This document shows, one piece after another, positions 24,996 through 31,874 of a DNA stretch of 64,000 nt (within the stretch, counting starts at the first letter, position 1; every line of letters begins with the position of its first letter). This stretch comes from CAYXLI01 sp964464925 (GTDB lineage Bacteria; Acidobacteriota; Terriglobia; Bryobacterales; Bryobacteraceae), in assembly GCA_964464925.1 (NCBI GenBank), contig CAYXLI010000013.1, forward strand, positions 1 to 64,000, given 5' to 3'. Both the position numbers and the translations under genes were made by a program. The notes under the pieces were generated by a model, which did not search any database, was not told the origin of the DNA, and saw only the letters and a list, made by a program, of their open reading frames with translations.

Positions 24996-26219
24996 TTGGA
25001 GAATCTGCTCACGCTCTTCCAACTCTACCGGCATCCTGCGCGGGCGATGAGCCGCATCCTGGATCATGGCAGCTGGCTTTTCGGTGTCGCCGCTGCCGTG
25101 ATCCTGTCCCTTCTTTTGTCCTTCGCGCAGCCCCCCGCTCTTCACTACGAACAGGCTCCCGCCGCCGTACAGCCTGGAGGCGCCATGCCGGTCCTGCCTG
25201 CATCCGACCGCTTTGCCTTGCAGACGCGCTCAACCAAGACCGTTCTGATCATCTTCTGCGTCTTCGTCCCGATCTGCATCGTAGCCATTACTGGATTAGA
25301 GGGGCTTGGCAGCCTGACTACTGTTCTTTTTCGTGATTATGCGGCTCTGTTGGCATGCTGCTCGTTTGCGTGGATTGCGGCACGAATCCCGATTGCTATT
25401 CTCGACGCGCTATTGCCGGAGAATGCGCCTCTATCCGGTGGCCTCGGCCTGCTGTACTTTCTATTGCTCATGGTGTTTGCCGTTCAGGTGCTCACGGGAG
25501 CCGGAGCCGGCGTGGCTTTTACGGCCATCTTGCTCTCGTCCATCGCAACAGCGGCCTTGATCGCAACGAACATCCTGGGCTTTGTGATTCCTTATCTGGC
25601 CTCGCCGTTCTTCCTCTTCTGGGGATATCGATATTTCAGCGGCGATTTGCAATCGCTCGGCCAGGGTCTTCGCAATCGCCAACACTTCCGCCAGCAACTT
25701 GAAGCGGCCACACTGAATCCGCACGATGCCGATGCGCAGGTGCAACTAGGCCTTATCTATCAGGCGCGCCGGCAGTATGATCAGGCCGCAGAGCGTTTCC
25801 GTAACGCGCTCGCCATCGATCCGGAAGAGCCCGAAGCGCATCTCCAACTCGGGCGTATTCTGCGGGACAAAGGCCGCTTTGAAGAGGCGCTTCCGCATTT
25901 CCAGGCAGTGGCTCGAACGCAACCGAAGTTCAGTTCGTATGAAGTGTGGCGGGATGCGGCCAGTATCTATGTGGCGCAAAAGAGATACGACGACGCGCGT
26001 CCGGTGATCGAGCACTATCTTACACAGCGCCCCTTCGATGCCGAGGGTCTTTACTATTTGGGCCGGACGCTGGAGGGAGTGGGTGAAACGGCCGCCGCGC
26101 GGGAAGCGTACGACCGATGCATCGAAGCAGTCCGCACCGCGCCCGGACATCGCAGGCGATTCGTCAATTCGTGGGGACGCCTTGCACAGCGCAGGCGTCG
26201 CGATCTGAAGGGTTCGTAG
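24996..26219 (+). CDS. Yip1-type membrane domain fused to tetratricopeptide repeats
   Basis: 407 residues from TTG 24996. Residues 1-220 hold about five to six hydrophobic helices in a Yip1-like arrangement (LLTLFQLYRHPARAMSRIL at the start is characteristic). Residues about 235-390 are TPR repeats with canonical spacing (DAQVQLGLIYQARRQYDQA, AHLQLGRILRDKGRFEEAL, EGLYYLGRTLEGVGETAAA). Probably an inner-membrane scaffold. It follows the GNAT by 22 nt in the same direction and may be co-transcribed. Confidence 0.75.
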   Translation: MENLLTLFQLYRHPARAMSRILDHGSWLFGVAAAVILSLLLSFAQPPALHYEQAPAAVQPGGAMPVLPASDRFALQTRSTKTVLIIFCVFVPICIVAITGLEGLGSLTTVLFRDYAALLACCSFAWIAARIPIAILDALLPENAPLSGGLGLLYFLLLMVFAVQVLTGAGAGVAFTAILLSSIATAALIATNILGFVIPYLASPFFLFWGYRYFSGDLQSLGQGLRNRQHFRQQLEAATLNPHDADAQVQLGLIYQARRQYDQAAERFRNALAIDPEEPEAHLQLGRILRDKGRFEEALPHFQAVARTQPKFSSYEVWRDAASIYVAQKRYDDARPVIEHYLTQRPFDAEGLYYLGRTLEGVGETAAAREAYDRCIEAVRTAPGHRRRFVNSWGRLAQRRRRDLKGS

Positions 26220-26241
26220 AGTCTGAACCTCTGAAGCGGAG

Positions 26242-26832
26242 TTAGCGGGCGATCCTCTCGATCACCGCTTCTAACGTGCGCTGACTCTGTACGCCGCTCA
26301 GCCGCAAGTCTCCTATGAGAAAGAGTGGTACACCGGTTACTTGAACCTCTTCCCGCGCGTGCCGCAGCAATTCTTCGACGCGGTCCGAATAGCTCCGCGT
26401 CTCAAGGGCGTTTCGAAATGCTTCCTGATCGAGTCCGGCTTCCGCCGCGTTACGCGCCAGTACCGCCGGTTCGCCTATGTCCTCGCTCCGCTGGAAGAAG
26501 GCCCGCATCACTGCCGAATTATAGGGATCGCCTAAGCCCTGATCCTTCGCGAACTCGAGTCCTTCGAAGGCGAGCCGCGTGTATGGCTGCGGAGACACCT
26601 GCGGCAGTCGGATCTCGACGCCCAGTCGCTCTGCTAGCGGATAGACGGAATTCTTCCACGCGGATTGCAGATACTCGCCCTCGGGCCTGAGCGTCGGTGT
26701 GGGATAGGGGCGAAGTTCGAAGGGCATCCAGATGACCTGGACATCTTTGCCGCGCACGGCTGCTGTTAGCGGGAACTCCGCTATGAAGCAGAAGGGTCAA
26801 ACGTAATCGGAATAAACATGAATCGGTATCAT
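26242..26832 (-). CDS. DsbA/FrnE-family oxidoreductase with in-frame UGA at the active site (candidate selenoprotein)
   Basis: Read from ATG 26832, the frame is MIPIHVYSDYV, then UGA (26797-26799), then PFCFIAEFPL, and continues to the stop at 26242: 196 residues if UGA is selenocysteine. The UGA is codon 12, where this thioredoxin-fold family has the first cysteine of CPxC, so the site becomes U-P-F-C. The rest is typical (MPFELRPYP, GLEFAKDQGLGDPYNSAV, and TGVPLFLIG with the cis-proline). A conventional call would begin at the GTG at 26757 and lose the first strand and active site. A SECIS-like hairpin begins 5 nt after the UGA. No sel genes are in the window. The alternative is a simple nonsense mutation or sequence error. 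Confidence 0.8.
26760..26799 (-). promoter_or_regulatory. Candidate bacterial SECIS element with its UGA
   Basis: On the minus strand after UGA (26799-26797): lower stem CUGCU/AGCAG (26791-26787 with 26764-26760), internal loop UCAU/AAC, upper stem AGCGG/CCGCU (26782-26778 with 26772-26768), apical loop AGUUC (26777-26773). The loop starts 19 nt past the UGA and has G at its second position, matching the known bSECIS geometry for SelB binding (short upper stem, small loop with an early G, about 16-37 nt from UGA). All ten pairs are Watson-Crick. Confidence 0.72.
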
Positions 26833-26855
26833 GACAAAAAGTGTAAGCTAACCCG

Positions 26856-26870
26856 TGGGGTCTGACCCCA
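26856..26870. repeat. 15-bp palindrome TGGGGTC-T-GACCCCA
   Basis: Perfect 7+1+7 palindrome between the candidate selenoprotein gene and the next ORF. Motifs of this GGGGTCTGACCCC type are scattered in many bacterial genomes as REP-like repeats, sometimes linked to REP-associated transposases. Only one copy is seen here and no transposase is nearby. It could also be a short transcription stop or operator. Confidence 0.45.
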
Positions 26871-26880
26871 TCTTGCGATT

Positions 26881-27375
26881 TTGCAGTTAACCTCCCCGAG
26901 TGGGGGCAGCCTGGGCAGCCCGCATAAGAGTTCGACACACAGTACCTGCCGTCTGAGTCTTATTAGTGAATCCACAATACAGGGCAGGGGGCTTCGGTTC
27001 CCTGCTGATAAAGAGGGTTGCTTGCTCTTTTTGCTGAAAGACGGTCGGGGCCGGGCCTTAATGATCACTGAATGCGGCAGCAAGGCCGAGGCCGACACCT
27101 TCGGGCGCAATCGGTTTCCCGAATTTTGCGGCGAAAGCATCGAAATTGATCCGGATAGCCGCGCCGATGCCGAAGAATTCTGGGGCGTGCGTTGCATCAG
27201 GCTCTCCCGAACCCACGCAAAGCATGTTTGGGTGCCTGGCCCGGAACTACCGGAGGACGTCGAAGCCGACGGACTCCTTACCAGCGAGGACCGCGCTGCC
27301 CTCACCTTGGACCACATCACCCGCACCTCTGACCTGATTGGACGATTTCAGATCCGCCTCCAACTGCCCGTATAG
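26881..27375 (+). CDS. Doubtful hypothetical protein
   Basis: An open frame of 164 codons from a TTG, ending 17 nt before the next gene. The first ~45 codons look non-coding; the part from about 27000 (LLFLLKDGRGRALMITEC...EFWGVRCIRLSRTHAKHVWV) looks more protein-like, so a real start could be inside, for example ATG 27061. There is no recognised family. An antisense ORF of similar size exists and is not better supported. If this is not a gene, 26833-27391 is an intergenic region of about 560 nt. Confidence 0.3.
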   Translation: MQLTSPSGGSLGSPHKSSTHSTCRLSLISESTIQGRGLRFPADKEGCLLFLLKDGRGRALMITECGSKAEADTFGRNRFPEFCGESIEIDPDSRADAEEFWGVRCIRLSRTHAKHVWVPGPELPEDVEADGLLTSEDRAALTLDHITRTSDLIGRFQIRLQLPV

Positions 27376-27391
27376 AATGTACGGGTACCGC

Positions 27392-28546
27392 ATGAAAATT
27401 CTGTTCACGTCACTCCTTCTCACCGGCACCTGTGCCTTCGCTCAAAGTTCCGCTCCTCTTCCGGCTCCCTTTGCCACCCCCTCGGTCGCGAACGGGCCGA
27501 AGATCGTTAGCCGCCCGGATGGGGTCCGCCTCAAGTTGCCCGAAGGCTTCACCGCTGAGGAGTTCGCAAAGGGCTTTCAGCGCCCACGCTTTATGGTGGA
27601 AGGCCCACATGGCGAAGTTATCGTGAGTGACACCATCGCGAACGGTACCGTCTATGTCATTCAGGGCGGGGAGAAGAAGACGCTGGTGAGCGGCCTCGAT
27701 CGCCCTTATGGTCTGGCTTTTTGGAAGGACTACCTTTACATCGGCGAACCGTCTTCGATCAAACGTTACAAATACAACCCCACGGCCATGACCGTAGGTG
27801 CGGGCGAAGAGGTCGTGGCGCTTCCGGGCTATGTAAAGGGCCACGTGACCCGCACGATCGAATTCGATCGTAAGGGCCAGAAGATGTATCTTGCCGTGGG
27901 ATCCTCCGCCGACCTCGTCACCGGTGATCCTGAAAATCGGGCTGCGATTAACCGCTACAATCCTGACGGTTCCGGGCATGAGATCTATGCCACGGGTCTG
28001 CGCAACCCGGTGGGGCTCCGGTTCTATCCCGGCTCCGATCAACTGTGGGCCACGGTCGAGGAGCGCAACGATCTCGGTGACGGTCTGGTAGCCGATTACT
28101 TCACCAGTGTGCGCCAGGGCGGTTTCTACGGCTGGCCGTATGCCTACCTCGGACCCCATGCTGATCCCCGTATCAAGGAACAGCGGCAGGATCTGGTGGA
28201 TCGCTCCATTACTCCCGATATTCCACTGGAGCCGCACTGCGCTGTGCTGGACTTCCTCTTCTATACGGGCAAGCAGTTCCCCTCCGAATATCGAAATGGC
28301 GCCTTTCTCGCCAACCACGGTTCCTCCAACCGCTCCAAGCGTGTTGGCTACTCCATTTCTTTCGTGCCCTTCAAAAACGGAAAGCCCGCAGGTCCAGTCC
28401 GCGACTTCCTTACCGGATGGATGCTGTCTCCGGATCAGAAGGAAGTATGGGGCCGGCCTGTGGGCCTTCTGCAATTGCGGGACGGAAGCTTGCTCGTCTC
28501 CGACGACGGCGGCAAGCTGATCTGGCGCGTCTCCTACAAGCGCTAG
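27392..28546 (+). CDS. Exported glucose/sorbosone-dehydrogenase-like beta-propeller
   Basis: 384 residues from ATG 27392 with signal peptide (ILFTSLLLTGTCAFAQ). Propeller hallmarks of the PQQ-dependent soluble glucose dehydrogenase / L-sorbosone dehydrogenase family: RPRFMVEGPHGEVIVSD, GLDRPYGLAFWKDYLYIGE, RNPVGLRFYPGSDQLWATVEERN (core PVGLRFYPGSDQLWATVEE), GGFYGWPYAY, FLANHGSSNRSKRVGY, VGLLQLRDGSLLVSDDGG. It would oxidise a sugar in the periplasm with PQQ. It shares a 4-nt palindromic stop (CTAG) with the convergent formaldehyde dehydrogenase gene. Confidence 0.87.
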   Translation: MKILFTSLLLTGTCAFAQSSAPLPAPFATPSVANGPKIVSRPDGVRLKLPEGFTAEEFAKGFQRPRFMVEGPHGEVIVSDTIANGTVYVIQGGEKKTLVSGLDRPYGLAFWKDYLYIGEPSSIKRYKYNPTAMTVGAGEEVVALPGYVKGHVTRTIEFDRKGQKMYLAVGSSADLVTGDPENRAAINRYNPDGSGHEIYATGLRNPVGLRFYPGSDQLWATVEERNDLGDGLVADYFTSVRQGGFYGWPYAYLGPHADPRIKEQRQDLVDRSITPDIPLEPHCAVLDFLFYTGKQFPSEYRNGAFLANHGSSNRSKRVGYSISFVPFKNGKPAGPVRDFLTGWMLSPDQKEVWGRPVGLLQLRDGSLLVSDDGGKLIWRVSYKR

Positions 28547-29730
28547 TGAATCATGCCGTGCGGATCAATGACGTACTTCTTCGCTGCTCCGTGATCGAAG
28601 TCCTTATATCCTCCGGGCGCTTCATCGAGTGAGATGGTCTGCACGTTGACCGCTTTCGCGATCTGAGTCTTCTCATAAAGAATCGCCTGCATGAGCTGCC
28701 GGTGATATCGCATCACCGGGCACTGTCCGGTTGCGAACGAATGCGACTTTGCCCAGCCTAGTCCGATGCGAATGCCGAGCCTACCTACCTTGGCATTCTC
28801 ATCCTTCGCCCCCGGATCATCAGTAACGTAGAGGCCGGGAATTCCGACCGCGCCACCCGCGCGCGTCACTTCCATCAAAGAGTTGAGCACGGTTGCCGGA
28901 CGTTCTTCTTTGGCCTGTTCACCGTGTCCTCTCGCCTCGAAGCCGACACAATCCACCGCGCTATCCACCTCAGGCACGCCGGTGATGTGTGCGATCTGAT
29001 CCGCCAGATTTGCGCTTTTTGCCAGATCGATGGTCTCGCAGCCGAAGCTACGGGCTTGCGCCAGCCGTTCCGGAATCATGTCGCCAACGATGACGCATGC
29101 CGCTCCCAGAAGTTGGCAGGCGGCCGCGCAAGCAAGTCCTACCGGCCCGGCCCCCGCAACGTAGACGACCGTTCCCGGTCCGACGCCGGCGGTCACGGCG
29201 CCGTGATAGCCCGTCGGGAAAATATCGGAAAGCAGCGTCAGATCCTTGATCTTCGCCATAGCGCGGGCCTTGTCCGGAAATTTCAAAAGATTGAAATCGG
29301 CGTACGGAACCATTACGTATTCCGCCTGCCCGCCGACCCATCCACCCATGTCCACATACCCGTACGCAGCTCCCGGACGGGAAGGGTTCACGTTCAGGCA
29401 GATGCCCGTCTTGCCCTCTTTGCAATTGCGGCAGCGGCCGCACGCGATGTTGAATGGTACAGAGCAAAGATCGCCTACATTGAGGAACTCGACATCGCGT
29501 CCCTTTTCAATAATCTCGCCTGTAATCTCGTGCCCCAGGATCAAGCCTTGGGGCGCCGTGGTCCTCCCGCGGACCATGTGCTGATCACTGCCGCATATGT
29601 TTGTTGATACGATCTTGAGAATCACTCCGTGATCGCACTTGCGATTACCCAGCGCAAGTTTTGGAAAATCGATGGATTGGACCTCAACTTTGCCCGGTCC
29701 CATGTATGCTACTCCGCGATTAGTCGCCAT
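28543..29730 (-). CDS. fdhA: Glutathione-independent formaldehyde dehydrogenase (zinc alcohol dehydrogenase family)
   Basis: 395 residues from ATG 29730, with GGAGGAGG 7 nt upstream. Catalytic zinc ligands are Cys46 (NICGSDQH) and His67-Glu68 (ILGHEITG); structural zinc Cys97/100/103/111 (ACGRCRNCKEGKTGIC); NAD site VAGAGPVGLA. Length and segments such as GYVDMGGWVGGQAEYVMVPYAD (core GGWVGGQAEYVMVPYAD) match the Pseudomonas putida-type enzyme, which oxidises formaldehyde to formate with NAD and can dismutate aldehydes. It gives cytoplasmic aldehyde detoxification or C1 metabolism. Confidence 0.92.
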   Translation of the reverse strand: MATNRGVAYMGPGKVEVQSIDFPKLALGNRKCDHGVILKIVSTNICGSDQHMVRGRTTAPQGLILGHEITGEIIEKGRDVEFLNVGDLCSVPFNIACGRCRNCKEGKTGICLNVNPSRPGAAYGYVDMGGWVGGQAEYVMVPYADFNLLKFPDKARAMAKIKDLTLLSDIFPTGYHGAVTAGVGPGTVVYVAGAGPVGLACAAACQLLGAACVIVGDMIPERLAQARSFGCETIDLAKSANLADQIAHITGVPEVDSAVDCVGFEARGHGEQAKEERPATVLNSLMEVTRAGGAVGIPGLYVTDDPGAKDENAKVGRLGIRIGLGWAKSHSFATGQCPVMRYHRQLMQAILYEKTQIAKAVNVQTISLDEAPGGYKDFDHGAAKKYVIDPHGMIH

Positions 29731-29801
29731 AGTGTGCCTCCTCCTGACGCACTCGCAAATTCCATCAGAAAAGCTGCCTTTACGCAAGTCACAATAGACA
29801 G

Positions 29802-31118
29802 ATGCCTCTTACGCGCCGCGCTCTACTGCAGTCTTCGTTGGCACCCTTGCTGATGGCGCAGTCCCCCGGCGACCGGCCGTCCGCGCATCCCGCCGGCGTG
29901 ACGGTCCTGAATCCGCGGGAGCGCGTCCCTCTCGCCTGGATCTTCGACGACTCCACATGCCTGGTCAATCTGAACCGTTTCTCTATCCCGCAATTCGCCG
30001 CGACGTATCCGGACCGGTACACGCAGGATTGGCGCAGCATGCCATACGAGATTCCGGATTCTTTCGTGCGCCGATTTGCCGAGTGGGCGCAGCGCGAAGG
30101 CGTGAAAGGCAAGTACAGTGTAGTTCCATTTCCTGCATGCGTCGGGCGTCTCGATCGCGAACTACCCGGCTGGACACCCAAGGAAGTGTCGGACAGCATC
30201 GCACTGGTCCGCCGCGAAGTGGCTCCCAGCTTCGACATTCACCCCGAGATGATTACGCACACGCGGATCATCGATCTCAAAACCGGCCACCCCGTTGTGC
30301 AGCGTGGTCCGGCGTGGATGGAGAACTGGGATTGGTGCTCCGGCCGCAGCGTGGATGAGATCGCGAATTATATCGCCTACGCACTGCAGATTCTGAAGAG
30401 TGTGGACCTGCATTGCGATGGCTTCACGACTCCCGGTGGTTTCGGTAAAGGAGGTCTGCCGCAACTTTCGCAGGCCGCGTTTCAGGCGGTGCGTTCGGTT
30501 TATGGGACGGAAGTGCCGCACTATTTCCGCAATCTGCACGATAAAGGCACGGAGAGCGTAGCGCCGCGCATCGAGAACGCATCCGGTCTGGACGGCCCGA
30601 ACCCGCAATGTGTCGTCTCCATCTACGCATGCACAGGCGACTGGACCGGCAACTGGGACTGCTCTACGCAACCTGACCCAGACCGCTTCATCACCGCCGA
30701 TCTCTCGAAGGGGCGCGTGGTAGACGTAATCGATCGTGGTGAGCCGGCAGTCATTCTCTCTCACTGGACGGGCATCTACTACAACGGCCGCGAACTCGGC
30801 TTTCAGGCGATGCAACAAGTCGTTCATCGTATCCACTCGCGCTACAAACAGGTGCGGTGGATCAAACTCGCCGACCTTGCCCGCTATTGGGCCGCGAAGG
30901 AATTGAGCACCATCGAAACCACGCCCAAAGGACTCCGCATCCGAGCGCCTTTCGCCTGTCCGGACTTTACGCTGCGATGGCAAACAACCGGTACGCCGCG
31001 CCAACTTCGCGAGGTCGGCAACTGGCAAGCGATTGAGCCAGGTACATGGCGGCGCGAAGGGGATTCCGTCATAGCTTGCTTATCCATTCCAAAGGGCACT
31101 ACCACGCTAGACGCGTAG
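29802..31118 (+). CDS. Exported polysaccharide-deacetylase-like protein
   Basis: 438 residues with a twin-arginine-like leader (TRRALLQSSLAPLLMAQ). The N-terminal ~310 residues show the order of NodB-type motifs: WIFDDST (acidic pair), DIHPEMITHTR (His-rich metal motif), DGFTTPGGFG (the R/T-x-P-loop position). The last ~90 residues form a beta domain (LRIRAPFACPDFTLRWQ). A metal-dependent deacetylase on sugar polymers is the best guess. The similarity is motif-level and the substrate is unknown. Confidence 0.55.
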   Translation: MPLTRRALLQSSLAPLLMAQSPGDRPSAHPAGVTVLNPRERVPLAWIFDDSTCLVNLNRFSIPQFAATYPDRYTQDWRSMPYEIPDSFVRRFAEWAQREGVKGKYSVVPFPACVGRLDRELPGWTPKEVSDSIALVRREVAPSFDIHPEMITHTRIIDLKTGHPVVQRGPAWMENWDWCSGRSVDEIANYIAYALQILKSVDLHCDGFTTPGGFGKGGLPQLSQAAFQAVRSVYGTEVPHYFRNLHDKGTESVAPRIENASGLDGPNPQCVVSIYACTGDWTGNWDCSTQPDPDRFITADLSKGRVVDVIDRGEPAVILSHWTGIYYNGRELGFQAMQQVVHRIHSRYKQVRWIKLADLARYWAAKELSTIETTPKGLRIRAPFACPDFTLRWQTTGTPRQLREVGNWQAIEPGTWRREGDSVIACLSIPKGTTTLDA

Positions 31119-31169
31119 AGTACAAGCGGGGAAGGGCACTAGAGGAGTAGAATCCTCAAAGGTACCGGC

Positions 31170-31811
31170 ATGATCAAAACAGCAATCACCACCTTGCTCA
31201 TCGCGGCGGGCATCGCCTCTGCCCAGACAGCTTCTGAGAAGATGAGCTTTTTTATCACCAGCACAGGTTCAGGCAACGGAGCGGCCCTCGGTGGCCTCGC
31301 CGGAGCCGACCAGCATTGTCAGGCTCTCGCCAAAGCAGTTGGCGCCGGCAATCGCACGTGGCACGCGTATCTTAGCGCTTCCGCGGCGGACGGTAAACCG
31401 GCCGTTAACGCTCGCGACCGTATCGGAAAAGGACCCTGGTATAACGCCAAAGGAGTTATGGTGGCCAAGGATGTTGCCGATTTGCATAGCGCCAACAACA
31501 ATCTGAAGAAGGACACCTCTATCACGGAAAAAGCCCAAGTCGTGAACGGCCGCGGCGACACGCCGAACGAGCATGACATGCTGACGGGATCGCAGTTGGA
31601 CGGCACGGCCTTCACCGATGGTGCGGACCATACCTGCAAAAATTGGACAAGCAGTGGCGAAGGAAGTGCCGAAGTGGGCCATCACGACCGGCAAGGCGGC
31701 GGGACGAATCCAACCTCCTGGAACTCCGCGCACGGTTCCAAAGGCTGCAGCCAGGCGAATCTGGTTAGCACGGGCGGCGCCGGCCGTTTCTACTGCTTCG
31801 CTACAAATTAA
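31170..31811 (+). CDS. Secreted lectin-like protein (DUF1554 type)
   Basis: 213 residues; signal peptide (MIKTAITTLLIAAGIASAQ). The body has FFITSTGSGNGAALGGLAGADQHCQ (core GNGAALGGLAGADQHCQALA), TWHAYLSAS, RIGKGPWYN, GSQLDGT and HTCKNWTSSGEGSAEVGHHD with paired cysteines, the pattern of the C-type-lectin/endostatin-like DUF1554 domain. Probably periplasmic or released; ligand unknown. It is followed by the promoter of the TonB receptor gene. Confidence 0.75.
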   Translation: MIKTAITTLLIAAGIASAQTASEKMSFFITSTGSGNGAALGGLAGADQHCQALAKAVGAGNRTWHAYLSASAADGKPAVNARDRIGKGPWYNAKGVMVAKDVADLHSANNNLKKDTSITEKAQVVNGRGDTPNEHDMLTGSQLDGTAFTDGADHTCKNWTSSGEGSAEVGHHDRQGGGTNPTSWNSAHGSKGCSQANLVSTGGAGRFYCFATN

Positions 31812-31844
31812 GCACACGAGCGTGATCCCGCAGGCCCCCATCCA

Positions 31845-31874
31845 TTGACTCGGCCCCGGCCAGAGTCATAAAAT
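31845..31874 (+). promoter_or_regulatory. Sigma-70-type promoter for the TonB receptor gene
   Basis: TTGACT (31845-31850), 18 nt, TAAAAT (31869-31874). Transcription would begin near 31881, giving a leader of about 23 nt to the ATG at 31904, which has CAGGGGGA in front. This placement leaves the in-frame TTG at 31875 outside the transcript. Confidence 0.55.

Noticed and set aside
26242..26757. Shorter DsbA-like gene starting at GTG 26757
   Set aside because: It would lack the first beta strand and active site, whereas the frame upstream through the UGA restores a complete family N-terminus.
26921..26960. tRNA-like stretch with GTTCGAC near the candidate selenoprotein, considered as tRNA-Sec
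   Set aside because: No acceptor stem, D-arm or anticodon arm can be drawn around it.
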